DNA from: an uncultured Lachnospiraceae bacterium
GTDB lineage: Bacteria; Bacillota; Clostridia; Lachnospirales; Lachnospiraceae
Assembly: GCA_910588955.1 (NCBI GenBank)
Contig: CAJURQ010000008.1
Span: 53,105-117,104 of the forward strand
Direction of reading: 5' to 3'
DNA length: 64,000 nucleotides
This document shows positions 1-6,837 of this stretch, piece by piece. The notes under the pieces were generated by a model. It ran no database searches. It saw only the letters and a program-made list of their open reading frames with translations, and was not told the origin of the DNA. Position 1 is the stretch's first letter; each line of letters starts with the position of its first letter. The position numbers and the translations under genes were made by a program.

Positions 1-640
1 TCCCAGTGTAATACTGCGCATACTCTTTGCTGTCCTTTTTCCGCATGGGCTTCATGAGCGTAAAATCCCGGCAGATACGGACAAAGAGGTTACCGCCGCA
101 CAGGAATGCAAGGAATTTACCGAAAAGCTTCATTTTTGTGACGCACCGGCACTCAATCTCTTTGTGGAACATCTCCCTTATCTGCTTGTCTATCTGACTG
201 TCAGACTGCGCGATTAAGTAAATGTCATACCTGTATTTCCTGTGCTTAGAGAAAAAGTCCATCCATTCCAGACGGTCACGGGCGTTAAAGGTGCGGGAGT
301 TGAAGAGCCCGCCGCATTCGTCAAGCACGATAATGCCCTGCACTTCTTTCCCCTTGTCTGTGAGATCATGGAAGTTAAGCGCAAAACCCCGCAGACCCTC
401 TATATAGCTGAATTTTTTCTCTTTCGGGGACAGGTTAAGGTATGCCTGTGTAGTAAGTTCGGCATTGCTTGTCTCGATAAATGCGCCCAGCTTTTCCGGG
501 TGGCGGCACTTGGAAAAATAGTCCATGTTTATCTCAAAATTTGCTATGACATTGATACCCCGTTTTAGGCTGTGGTATATCTTCTCAGCCATGAAAAGGG
601 ACTTACCTCCGCCGGGGCGACCGTTTACAAAATAGATCAT
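1..640 (-). CDS. Zot/pI-like assembly ATPase of a filamentous phage (3' end outside the window)
   Basis: Translating the minus strand from ATG 640 gives 213 residues with no stop before the window edge. Residues 7-14 read GRPGGGKS, a Walker A motif, and residues 103-108 read IIVLDE, a Walker B motif; the start MIYFVNGRPGGGKS is typical of the Zot (zonula occludens toxin-like) family. In filamentous phages this is protein pI, the membrane ATPase that drives virion extrusion. AAAGGAG lies 10 bases before the ATG. It follows a pIII-like gene and a small pVI-like gene in the same direction, the usual inovirus order. The C-terminal membrane segment expected of pI lies beyond the edge. The family call is firm; the role is inferred from family and context. 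Confidence 0.88.
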   Translation of the reverse strand, partial: MIYFVNGRPGGGKSLFMAEKIYHSLKRGINVIANFEINMDYFSKCRHPEKLGAFIETSNAELTTQAYLNLSPKEKKFSYIEGLRGFALNFHDLTDKGKEVQGIIVLDECGGLFNSRTFNARDRLEWMDFFSKHRKYRYDIYLIAQSDSQIDKQIREMFHKEIECRCVTKMKLFGKFLAFLCGGNLFVRICRDFTLMKPMRKKDSKEYAQYYTG

Positions 641-657
641 GCTGTTTTCTCCTTTCT

Positions 658-677
658 TTTTCCAGACGTTCGGAAAC
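658..677. repeat. 20-bp palindrome, copy 1 (diverged)
   Basis: TTTTCCAGACGTTCGGAAAC, two inner positions away from the consensus TTTTCCGAACGTTCGGAAAA. It lies between the 83-aa gene, overlapping its stop codon, and the Zot start at 640, about 18 bases upstream of that start and just 5' of its Shine-Dalgarno site. Confidence 0.8.
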
Positions 678-928
678 TATGCTAAAAGCTTTCCAATGAT
701 GTAGTCCATGACGATTTTCTTCACCATCTGGTATACGTAGTAGGCTAAGATGCAGTTGAGCCATACAAGCGTGATATCCCGGGCATTGTCAAAGGGGATA
801 AACCAGTTGAGATAGGCGAGCATGTTTGCATCCATTCCCGTTTCCATGTCCGCAAGAGCCTTTTGGACAGGAGACGTGGGCAGGATGGCATACAGTGCCA
901 GTATTAAGAGTGAAAGCAGTTTAAGCAT
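677..928 (-). CDS. small pVI-like membrane protein of the prophage
   Basis: This is an 83-aa protein with a hydrophobic N-terminus (residues 3-18, possibly a signal peptide or membrane segment) and a second hydrophobic stretch at about residues 52-70 followed by KK and a hydrophobic C-terminus. Its start abuts the stop of the 572-aa pIII-like gene, and Zot follows it. In known filamentous phages the slot between pIII and pI holds the minor coat protein pVI or an equivalent small membrane protein, so that role is inferred by position. I see no sequence motif that proves it. Confidence 0.65.
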   Translation of the reverse strand: MLKLLSLLILALYAILPTSPVQKALADMETGMDANMLAYLNWFIPFDNARDITLVWLNCILAYYVYQMVKKIVMDYIIGKLLA

Positions 929-2647
929 TTAATCACCTTCTTTCGCTACCGGGAATACTTTCATTGTGAGGTTCAAAAGCCCGTAGCAGTACAGGACGGT
1001 TAATAACGTGCGGGAGATAGAAGAGAGTGTCTCAAAATCTTTTAAATCTATCTCGATGTATTCCTCTATCCCGAGACGTTCCAGTTTAATGGGGAGGCGG
1101 AAGACCGGGGTCTGCGGTTCTTCCGCTAAAAAACCGATAATGAGGTACACGTCCCACGGGATGCAGAAGGGAAATTTTGTCTTCATCAGGTTTGCGGCAT
1201 CCCCCATAGTAGAGGACAGGGCAGAGACGGCACTGCCCGCGCCGTTTTCCGCATCATCAAATATGCCCTTGATGAAGTCCAGCCAGTCGGCGACGGCATC
1301 CGCCGCATTGACTGCCGTGTCAGCCATTGTCCAGTGCTTAAGTTTCTTTATCTGCACGAGGATTTCGTCAAGCGTTTCCTGTATCTTTGCATGGGCTGTA
1401 TCTGCCGCGCCCTCTGCCGTTTCGGACATCCTGTCAAATATCTGGGTGACCTTGGCGAGAATCTTTGAAAGCAGGGTGTTTGTACTGCTCAAATCAATGT
1501 CCACGTTCACGTCACCGCCGCCAGAACCGCCACCGCCGCCACCGCCGCCTTGGTTGTTCTTGAGTTCGTCAAGTATCTGTTTCAGCAAGTCCTCAATCTC
1601 GCTTTCGTCCGTGGTGTCTGTTATCTGCCCGAGCAGCTTGTCAATCACGCCGGAGAGATCGTCAACTGTCTGCTGTAAGTCGTCGATGGAGGTAGTCAAG
1701 TCTTCCGGCACGTAATTGTAATAATCGCTCGTATAATAGACAGAACGCTTGCCGAGGGTATAATTCTGGAAATCCCCATAGGTGTTAAAAACCCTTATGC
1801 GGCGACCGTCTTTTGATATGATAGGCATAACAGAAGAAACCCCTACACTGCCGAGTGAAATATTTTTATATCCTATTCCCAATTTAGGGGCACGGAAAAT
1901 CCAACATGCACCATTATCCACATTATGAGTCTGGAAATGATAATAAGATTTTGAAGTTACTTCTTCCCATGACTTCACGGGGGAATCATCTGCGGCGAGT
2001 TGTACCCAATGGACTTGAAACGTAAAATCTCCCCATGTGTCATTTCTGTAAAACTGCACCAAGGTATCATTGTATCTAACTGGACTAAGACGTGAAAACC
2101 AATGACCAAAATCTGTAAAAGAGAATACGTTAGGAGACCTTACTCCAAAAACAACAAGACCAGACGGACTCTCGTTTAAAAGGTTTACAAGACTGTCATA
2201 TACATTTTTTTGCAAACCATAAGGTATTTCAATATCATCTAAAGCAAGAGTAGATGCCATGTAATAGGGTTCGTGCTCTTTGGCGACGTTAATAAGTGTA
2301 TTATATACATAAGTTACAGTTTCTTTAGGAAAAGTAACTGTATTTTCATTTGCATCAAATTTGCCCTTGCTAATATATTCTTTCATAGTCTGGTCGTTTG
2401 CCATTGCTTTTGTTAAGTCATGGTCTTTAACAATAGCACCGATTTGTGACAGAATATATTCAATATAATACATAACCACACCATCGTCTTTAACGTTGAT
2501 AGTGCCACTATCTGTTATAAAATCTGAATTATGATCCGTACCGCCACTACCACCGTGATCAGAAGCATAAGCAGAGAAGGGGCATGATACAAAAAGAAGA
2601 ATAGCAGAAATAGAAAAAATAATAATCTTTTTAAAATACTGTTTCAT
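929..2647 (-). CDS. pIII-like secreted adsorption/minor coat protein
   Basis: The 572-aa protein starts with a clear signal peptide (KK followed by a hydrophobic run to about residue 28, cleavage after AYA). A receptor-binding-sized N-terminal region of about 280 residues follows, then a heptad-like stretch (about 310-365), a glycine linker (about 367-379, nearly all Gly), a helical region, and a hydrophobic segment near 545-565 with a short charged tail. Signal peptide, N domain, Gly-rich linker and C-terminal anchor are the layout of filamentous phage pIII. The DNA for roughly the first 260-300 residues is visibly more AT-rich than the rest, as if that domain had been exchanged. GGGGGAA precedes the ATG. 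It is followed without a gap by the pVI-like gene and then Zot. The host receptor is unknown. Confidence 0.7.
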   Translation of the reverse strand: MKQYFKKIIIFSISAILLFVSCPFSAYASDHGGSGGTDHNSDFITDSGTINVKDDGVVMYYIEYILSQIGAIVKDHDLTKAMANDQTMKEYISKGKFDANENTVTFPKETVTYVYNTLINVAKEHEPYYMASTLALDDIEIPYGLQKNVYDSLVNLLNESPSGLVVFGVRSPNVFSFTDFGHWFSRLSPVRYNDTLVQFYRNDTWGDFTFQVHWVQLAADDSPVKSWEEVTSKSYYHFQTHNVDNGACWIFRAPKLGIGYKNISLGSVGVSSVMPIISKDGRRIRVFNTYGDFQNYTLGKRSVYYTSDYYNYVPEDLTTSIDDLQQTVDDLSGVIDKLLGQITDTTDESEIEDLLKQILDELKNNQGGGGGGGGSGGGDVNVDIDLSSTNTLLSKILAKVTQIFDRMSETAEGAADTAHAKIQETLDEILVQIKKLKHWTMADTAVNAADAVADWLDFIKGIFDDAENGAGSAVSALSSTMGDAANLMKTKFPFCIPWDVYLIIGFLAEEPQTPVFRLPIKLERLGIEEYIEIDLKDFETLSSISRTLLTVLYCYGLLNLTMKVFPVAKEGD

Positions 2648-2660
2648 ATATATTCCCCCA

Positions 2661-2688
2661 TAAAAAAGAGACGGAGTAGACCGTCTCT
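2661..2688 (-). terminator. intrinsic terminator between the 48-aa gene and the pIII-like gene
   Basis: The arms AGAGACGG (2667-2674) and CCGTCTCT (2681-2688) form a perfect 8-bp stem with a 6-base loop. On the minus strand the stem is followed by six T residues. It lies 15 bases after the stop of the 48-aa gene and 14 bases before the start of the pIII-like gene, so it would set the ratio between upstream transcripts and the assembly genes. Confidence 0.75.
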
Positions 2689-2702
2689 AAATAATAAGCG
2701 TT

Positions 2703-2849
2703 TTAATCTTGATACTGACTTCCTTTATTATTGTTTTTTATATGCCTTACAATTATAGCAACAACCGTTATTATCGCAATTATTGGAATAAAAAAAACAA
2801 GAAGGATAATTATAAAAGAAATCATATGTAGAGTATGCCAACCTAGCAT
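2703..2849 (-). CDS. 48-aa single-span membrane protein
   Basis: ATG at 2849 is preceded by AAGGGGGTGAAAAA, an excellent ribosome-binding site. The frame encodes 48 residues: a short N-terminus (MLGWHTLHM), about 24 very hydrophobic residues rich in Ile, Val and Phe, and a basic polar tail ending NNNKGSQYQD. The gene is AT-rich like the 5' third of the neighbouring pIII-like gene and has its own terminator 15 bases downstream. The function is not known. A small inner-membrane phage protein (minor coat, or superinfection exclusion matched to the adsorption domain) fits the position, but this is inference. Confidence 0.6.
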   Translation of the reverse strand: MLGWHTLHMISFIIILLVFFIPIIAIITVVAIIVRHIKNNNKGSQYQD

Positions 2850-3266
2850 TTTTTCACCCCCTTACAGGGAGATTATACCATTTTCCGACGGTTTTTGCAA
2901 ATATTCAATTTTTGTCTTTTAAAGTAAATAATATAATATCCATATCAACATTAATATTGTTAAAAAAACATCAGGCACATTTATATAAAAATTATTGTCG
3001 TCCATTTAATACCCCATGTATTATGCGTGTACCATTCCGTCACTAACCCAACCCTTCCTAGCCCGACATAGGCGGCGTGAAATACCCCCGCCAAGTCCCC
3101 TCCCTAGGAAGGGCTATTATGCTGTGTGTATGGACGGGTGAGGGTCACCCTTCCATATATTTACTTTTGTTTAATGGTTTATGCTGTACAAGCCTTCCCC
3201 CGTTGGCAAGGGACAAACGGCGGAAATGCGCACGTTATGCCACAGCGGTGACATTTTAAGTCCCCC
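2850..3266. other. gene-free, highly structured prophage region (candidate origin/packaging signal)
   Basis: No convincing gene lies here. The right half is full of inverted repeats: CCCTTCCTAG (3052-3061) with CTAGGAAGGG (3104-3113) is a perfect 10-bp stem enclosing GGCGG (3071-3075) and CCGCC (3088-3092). GGGTGA-GGG-TCACCC follows near 3140-3160, and CCCCCGTTGGGGG near 3280. Filamentous phages carry their rolling-circle origins and packaging hairpin in such an intergenic region. The assignment is inferred from structure and gene content; I recognise no nick-site consensus. Confidence 0.4.
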
Positions 3267-3509
3267 CTAAATCCCCCGTTGGGGGACTTTATTTTCAGCT
3301 CCCTCTTTTTCCGAACGTTCGGAAACTGTTTCGGAAAGCCAGTCTTTTAAAATTTGATAAGCCAAAGGTTTGACGCATGGGTTGTCCAGACGGCACCCGA
3401 AGTCACCATAATGGTATTCACAGTGAGCACATGCACCAGCATCTGCTGATACAAGAAACTCCGCTAAACCATCATCTGTCATACTGCGTATCTTATCGCC
3501 GTTTGTCAT
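3267..3509 (-). CDS. 80-aa prophage protein with Cys cluster, MTNGD family
   Basis: I chose ATG 3509 (MTNGDKIRSMTDDGLAEFL) because AGAGGAATTGGC precedes it; an upstream ATG at 3542 lacks such a site. The middle holds CAHCEYHYGDFGC and a further Cys, a possible small metal-binding knuckle. The N-terminus is closely similar to the neighbour at 3754-3972, so the two are paralogues. Proteins starting MTN-D-IR-MTDEELA are common in phages and mobile elements of gut Clostridia, without known function. One 20-bp palindrome lies inside this coding region and is translated as VSERSE, so the C-terminal third may be a recent, palindrome-derived extension. Confidence 0.6.
   Translation of the reverse strand: MTNGDKIRSMTDDGLAEFLVSADAGACAHCEYHYGDFGCRLDNPCVKPLAYQILKDWLSETVSERSEKEGAENKVPQRGI
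3307..3326. repeat. 20-bp palindrome, copy 2 (inside a gene)
   Basis: TTTTCCGAACGTTCGGAAAC. It is the only clear copy that falls within a likely coding region, the C-terminal part of the 80-aa gene. Confidence 0.85.
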
Positions 3510-3654
3510 GCCAATTCCTCTTTTCCAATAAAAACATCCCATAATGCATGGGGCTTATGACATCCACTTTTTCATGCTTATATGCACAGTAGCCTTTTCG
3601 CCCGCATTTTATATTCTGTTCTTTTGTATAACAGGTTGAAATGTCTTTACTCAT
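3493..3654 (-). CDS. 53-aa Lys/Cys-rich small prophage protein
   Basis: ATG 3654 opens a 53-codon frame (MSKDISTCYTKEQNIKCGRK...) ending in KRR. Upstream is AAGGAAGGGAAAGG, immediately after palindrome copy 3, the same arrangement as at the other prophage genes. It has three Cys and many Lys/Arg. Its 3' end overlaps the start of the 80-aa gene. I do not recognise it. The ribosome-binding site and position make it more likely real than not. Confidence 0.5.
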   Translation of the reverse strand: MSKDISTCYTKEQNIKCGRKGYCAYKHEKVDVISPMHYGMFLLEKRNWHDKRR

Positions 3655-3730
3655 CCTTTCCCTTCCTTTTCCGAACGTTCGGAAAATGCTTTATGACAAA
3701 AGAAAACAGATAACCAAACAGTGAAACCAT
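3647..3730 (-). CDS. possible 27-aa hydrophobic peptide
   Basis: ATG 3730, preceded by CGGGGAAATC, opens 27 codons: MVSLFGYLFSFVIK, then residues read through palindrome copy 3, then a very basic end. The stop overlaps the start of the 53-aa gene. It has the size and hydrophobic-then-basic pattern of tiny inovirus coat proteins (pVII/pIX are about 32 aa), but nothing else supports it. Confidence 0.25.
   Translation of the reverse strand: MVSLFGYLFSFVIKHFPNVRKRKGKDE
3667..3686. repeat. 20-bp palindrome, copy 3
   Basis: TTTTCCGAACGTTCGGAAAA, a perfect copy, 12 bases upstream of the start of the 53-aa gene and directly 5' of its Shine-Dalgarno site. Confidence 0.9.
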
Positions 3731-3753
3731 GATTTCCCCGAAAAATCCAACTC

Positions 3754-3972
3754 CTATAATCCCATTTTCCTAAATACATCTGGATCAAATTCAGACGAAA
3801 GAAAAAGCTCAAGTTTTACCGCTTCCTGATCTGGCGCAGTGCATACAAATATAAATTTCGCGAAAGATTTACAAGCGTGAAGCTCCCTTGAAGTAATATA
3901 ATGTGCCAGTTCTTCATCCGTCATGTTTCTTATTCTGTCACCGTTTGTCATGATATTTACCCTTTCATCCAT
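3754..3972 (-). CDS. 72-aa prophage protein, MTNGD family paralogue
   Basis: Start ATG 3972 (MDERVNIMTNGDRIRN) is chosen because GGAGGG lies at proper distance; ATG 3951 (MTNGDR) is an alternative. Residues MTNGDRIRNMTDEELAHYI closely match the gene at 3267-3509, so the two arose by duplication. The remainder differs and lacks the Cys cluster. Function unknown. It follows the 78-aa gene with a 15-base gap. Confidence 0.55.
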   Translation of the reverse strand: MDERVNIMTNGDRIRNMTDEELAHYITSRELHACKSFAKFIFVCTAPDQEAVKLELFLSSEFDPDVFRKMGL

Positions 3973-3987
3973 TGTGTTTCCCTCCAT

Positions 3988-4224
3988 TCAAAACGGGCAC
4001 TCTGCACCCACGTTCTGCCAGTCGTTACAGGCTTCCTTTCTTTCGTGTGCCGCTTTTTCCTCTGCCCAGATAGCGGCAAGGCGGCTGTTTATCATTGCGC
4101 TTACCTTTTCCAACGGTTCCCCGGCTTTCAGACGGTCAGTGAAGTCGTAGTCCGGCATCCTGCCATAACGCGCCTGATAGGCGTAGTCTATCGGCTTGAA
4201 TGCGAGTCTTGCCCGCCTAGCCAT
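3988..4224 (-). CDS. 78-aa hypothetical prophage protein
   Basis: I chose ATG 4224 (MARRARLAFKP), which has GAGG eight bases upstream, over a GTG at 4236. It overlaps the 3' end of the preceding gene by eight bases, so translation is probably coupled. The protein is basic at the N-terminus and helical and charged (MINSRLAAIWAEEKAAHERKEA) toward the C-terminus. I do not recognise a family. Confidence 0.5.
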   Translation of the reverse strand: MARRARLAFKPIDYAYQARYGRMPDYDFTDRLKAGEPLEKVSAMINSRLAAIWAEEKAAHERKEACNDWQNVGAECPF

Positions 4225-4465
4225 GGTATACCTCACCTTTGAAATCCGCCCGCATCACATTGTAGACAGTGACCGCATTTTCCGGGCAGTTGCATGACAC
4301 GATGTGCTTACCGCCGAGCATAACATCATAACAGAGGGGACGCACACACACGGACAATTCCGTGCTTGCGTTAATCTTCGTTGATATAAGTTTGGAGCAT
4401 CCGGCATTGATAAGTATTTCGTTTATCTCCCTCCACATGTCTTCCGATTCCCTTACCATTCCCAT
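4217..4465 (-). CDS. 82-aa hypothetical prophage protein
   Basis: ATG 4465 is preceded by GGGAG at good spacing, and palindrome copy 4 lies 27 bases upstream. The protein has five Cys, including a CNC, and a mixed alpha/beta look (MLGGKHIVSCNCPENAVTVYNVM). No family recognised. It is first in a tight run of small genes. Confidence 0.5.
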   Translation of the reverse strand: MGMVRESEDMWREINEILINAGCSKLISTKINASTELSVCVRPLCYDVMLGGKHIVSCNCPENAVTVYNVMRADFKGEVYHG

Positions 4466-4491
4466 TATATTTTTCTCCCTTCTTGTTGTCT

Positions 4492-4511
4492 TTTTCCGAA
4501 CGTTCGGAAAA
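4492..4511. repeat. 20-bp palindrome, copy 4
   Basis: A perfect copy of TTTTCCGAACGTTCGGAAAA between the coat-gene terminator and the 82-aa gene, 27 bases upstream of its start. Confidence 0.9.
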
Positions 4512-4523
4512 TCTTTCCTTTTT

Positions 4524-4582
4524 TGATAAAACCCCGCAAGGGCGGTGAAGCCCCTGCGGGGTGGTGGGGAGCACGTCTCCCC
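4524..4582 (-). terminator. double hairpin terminator after the coat gene
   Basis: Reading on the minus strand, GGGGAG/CTCCCC (4566-4571 with 4577-4582) is followed by a long GC stem (4550-4561 with 4532-4543, one mismatch) and then TTTTATC. A third small stem overlaps the coat stop codon. A strong terminator right after the major coat gene is a known filamentous-phage feature that isolates its abundant mRNA. Confidence 0.75.
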
Positions 4583-4603
4583 GTCCGCAACGTGCCAGCC
4601 TTC

Positions 4604-4810
4604 CTAGCTGGCGATGGAGCGGAAAAAGTTGACGCCGAGCCTGATCGCCATGAACACGCCCGCGATACCGAGACCGATCGGGAGTGAAATACACATGATG
4701 CTGAACACGTCAGCACTGATACCATTGAATGCGGTTTCAAGAGCCGCTTTCATTGCATCAGTCATCAAACCCGTAGCCGTACCTGCTTCAAGCGCAAAAG
4801 CTGTAAGCAT
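4604..4810 (-). CDS. major coat protein candidate (pVIII-like)
   Basis: The 68-aa protein has an amphipathic, small-residue-rich N-terminal half (FALEAGTATGLMTDAMKAALE), a hydrophobic span at about residues 39-56 (SLPIGLGIAGVFMAIRLG) and a short basic aromatic end (NFFRSIAS). This acidic-helix, membrane-span, basic-tail layout is that of filamentous phage major coat proteins. GGAAGG precedes the ATG and a strong terminator follows. No classical cleavable signal peptide is obvious, so it may insert by itself. The role is inferred from layout, size, context and terminator. Confidence 0.65.
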   Translation of the reverse strand: MLTAFALEAGTATGLMTDAMKAALETAFNGISADVFSIMCISLPIGLGIAGVFMAIRLGVNFFRSIAS

Positions 4811-4848
4811 ATGCGTTACCTTCCTTTCCGCATTGTTCCGGAACGTTG

Positions 4849-5016
4849 CTATTTTATGTTCAAAAGGCTGAGAGCCTTAAAAACACCGTACCCGAGTATG
4901 TCCATTGCCGTGCCGAGGAAAAGCCCGAACGGCAGGGCGTACTGCATGAATATCTTTAGGTATTCGCCCATGAGGGCGTGTATTTCAACGTGGTTTACGA
5001 TTATTTCCATTTTCAT
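4849..5016 (-). CDS. 55-aa membrane protein, minor coat candidate
   Basis: ATG 5016 (MKMEIIVNHVEIHALMGEYL) is preceded by AAGGGGGAA. The 55 residues contain one hydrophobic segment (about 24-50, with QYALPFGLFLGTAMDIL). It sits seven bases after the 308-aa gene and just upstream of the major-coat candidate, where small pVII/pIX-type coat proteins lie in known inoviruses. Function is inferred from position only. A degenerate palindrome (GTTCCGGAAC near 4835-4844) lies beyond its stop. Confidence 0.55.
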   Translation of the reverse strand: MKMEIIVNHVEIHALMGEYLKIFMQYALPFGLFLGTAMDILGYGVFKALSLLNIK

Positions 5017-5023
5017 TTCCCCC

Positions 5024-5950
5024 TTATCCGACGCGCATCCTCTCCCAGAATGCGTGCGCTATACTGTGACCGAGGAGCACCACTACAATACAGAACAGCG
5101 CGAGGTCAACCGCAAGGATGTGCGTCAAAAGTTCATTGCTTTGCCTATACAGCTTTACGCTGTCCTCATAATAGGCTATGCTGTTCCCGCTCACGCTCGA
5201 TAGGTCGTCAAGCGCGGCGTTAAGGTATTCAAGCCGTGCGTCCATGGTCTGCAGTGTCTCAAGAATGACGGGGTGCAGGTCTTCCGGCGGTTCTTCCGGT
5301 TCCTCGGTCCCTGCCTGTGAGTCATAGACCAGTACGCCGTCTGCGTCCGTAACCTTATCAATATAGAAATCCTTAAAGGCGGTGCCCAGAAAACATTCAT
5401 ATGCAAAGGACTGGTAATCCTCAAGAAAAATATCCGGGTCGGGGTAGCTTCCACTCTGCAGAACAGGTTCCCCGAAACCCACTACGCTGACAAGGTAGTC
5501 AACGGTGACAGGGTAGCGCCATGCCAGGTAGCCCTCAATGGGGATATCCGGGGGGACGTAGATATCCGACTGCCCGTCGGCACTCATAACATCCACGAGG
5601 GAAAGCACCGAATCCGCAAGGGTATCAATGTCGGCATCCTTCCGGCTGAGACTTTCGCGCAAGCCGTCGAGAATTTCCTGCATCTCGTTGCCCGTTACGT
5701 CGTCCTCAGCGGGGGGCGCGCCACCCTCTACGGGGGGCGTGGTGCCCTCAGCGGGGGGCGTGGTGCCCTCAGCGGGGGGCGTGGTGCCCTCTACGGGGGG
5801 CGTGGTGCCCTCGGCGGGGGGCGTGGTGCCCTCTACGGGGGGCGTGGTGCCCTCGGCGGGGTCGCCGTCACCGGCGGGGGGCGTGTCTCCCTCTACAGGG
5901 GGGAGCATCCCGAGCATTCTCATGAAACCGAATAAGCTAAAAGCATTCAT
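5024..5950 (-). CDS. 308-aa membrane-anchored protein with TTPPxEG repeats
   Basis: After an 18-residue hydrophobic start (MNAFSLFGFMRMLGMLPP) come about seven near-identical heptads of the type TTPPVEG or TTPPAEG (about residues 30-85), an acidic region, a mixed domain, and a transmembrane helix near the C-terminus (about 277-295, LFCIVVVLLGHSIAHAF) ending in a basic tail. The Pro-rich, rigid stalk resembles surface-exposed linkers. It lies between the SSB region and the coat genes. It may be a second virion surface protein or an envelope-anchored assembly factor; I cannot assign it. Confidence 0.6.
   Translation of the reverse strand: MNAFSLFGFMRMLGMLPPVEGDTPPAGDGDPAEGTTPPVEGTTPPAEGTTPPVEGTTPPAEGTTPPAEGTTPPVEGGAPPAEDDVTGNEMQEILDGLRESLSRKDADIDTLADSVLSLVDVMSADGQSDIYVPPDIPIEGYLAWRYPVTVDYLVSVVGFGEPVLQSGSYPDPDIFLEDYQSFAYECFLGTAFKDFYIDKVTDADGVLVYDSQAGTEEPEEPPEDLHPVILETLQTMDARLEYLNAALDDLSSVSGNSIAYYEDSVKLYRQSNELLTHILAVDLALFCIVVVLLGHSIAHAFWERMRVG
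5700..5870. repeat. 21-bp tandem repeat coding for TTPPxEG heptads
   Basis: About seven copies of a 21-base unit of the form GGGGGGCGTGGTGCCCTC plus TAC or GCG/AGC. Units differ only in the codon pair that switches Val and Ala before EG. Near-identity at DNA level indicates recent slippage expansion. It is inside the 308-aa gene. Confidence 0.9.
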
Positions 5951-6289
5951 TGCAAAGACCTCATTTCTAGGCTGTCAGGTAAGTTATTCCAATGCCGCCG
6001 TTGGGAAGATGGGACTTCCCTCATGCTTAAGAACATCTAACTTGCTCAAAAGCCGGCGCAAGCAAGATGTTCTAAAGCCTGACCACTGGTCTGTGAGAAA
6101 AACACGGCGGTCAAGGAAAAAGCGGGCGGCGGCAGGCGGACGGGACTGGTTTTGCCGTCCTGCTATGCGGGGCGGGGCGTCCATCCGGCGGAGGGTTTCC
6201 GAACGTTCGGAAAATTGTTTCTGGATGTTCGGAAAAGTGTTTCCTGCGCATCGTGAGTGCGCGGAGAAACGTACACAAGACAACTGTTT
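5951..6289 (-). other. 339-bp gene-free leader with two hairpins
   Basis: Between the 143-aa membrane gene and the 308-aa gene there is no convincing frame. It holds GGGAAG/CTTCCC (6003-6008 with 6015-6020), a larger stem AGAACATCT (6030-6038) with AGATGTTCT (6065-6073) carrying an inner CTTGC/GCAAG stem, palindrome copy 5 and a half copy near 6225-6236. It is either a promoter/leader for the coat genes or a second origin/packaging element. Confidence 0.4.
6195..6214. repeat. 20-bp palindrome, copy 5, with a nearby half site
   Basis: GTTTCCGAACGTTCGGAAAA (one end base changed), followed 11 bases later by the half site TGTTCGGAAAA (6226-6236). It is the only copy far (about 245 bases) from the next start codon. 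Confidence 0.85.
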
Positions 6290-6721
6290 TCAGCGTACTT
6301 CATAGGTGGCGTACAGCAGGATGCAACATTTCAGATTCAGCGCGTAAAGGCGGACGTTGTCGCCGCGCGTGGATGCATTCAAGAGAAGATCACTTGCGGC
6401 ATGTTTCATGCGCTCGGCGAAGGCGTCAAAGCCGTTCTTGTCGCCGTTTTCGTCATAATCACAGATGGTCGCGTCTACAAGCCGCATGTCAAAGCATGTG
6501 ACGGAATGGGGACCCGGGGACACGCGGGGACCCGTCTGGATGTCTGGCAGGGGCAGGGGCGCGGTCTGGACGGCGGGAAAGCCTTCCATGCGGGGAACTC
6601 CTGCACCGGCAGGGGTACCCTTTTTCGCGGCGCGTGCGGCTACTATGCGGGGGATAATGAGTTTTTTCCCGGCAAAGTAGGCAAAGATTATAAAAACAAG
6701 AATTGATATCATGTCAGCCAT
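6290..6721 (-). CDS. 143-aa membrane-anchored prophage protein
   Basis: ATG 6721 (MADMISILVFIIFAYFAG) is preferred because AAGGAG lies about nine bases upstream; ATG 6727 is too close to it. One N-terminal transmembrane helix (about 4-22) is followed by a basic patch (IIPRIVAARAAKKG), a Pro-rich linker and a soluble domain ending in CCILLYATYEVR. No family recognised. It lies between the ssDNA-binding protein and the virion genes. Confidence 0.55.
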   Translation of the reverse strand: MADMISILVFIIFAYFAGKKLIIPRIVAARAAKKGTPAGAGVPRMEGFPAVQTAPLPLPDIQTGPRVSPGPHSVTCFDMRLVDATICDYDENGDKNGFDAFAERMKHAASDLLLNASTRGDNVRLYALNLKCCILLYATYEVR

Positions 6722-6837
6722 GGTCATTGTCTCCTTGATAATTTGCATTTTTAAGGGAATGTCCCCCGCATCTGCGCACGGCAGGCACAGGGGACGGGCA
6801 CAAAGTTATGATAAGCGCGGATATGCGCCTGTCACCG

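Noticed and set aside
5700..5870. 21-bp repeats as a CRISPR array
   Set aside because: Units are contiguous with no spacers and code an in-frame heptapeptide.
5984..6283. A 99-codon minus-strand frame as a gene
   Set aside because: It has Arg-rich, shadow-like composition, no good ribosome-binding site, and runs through the hairpins and palindrome.
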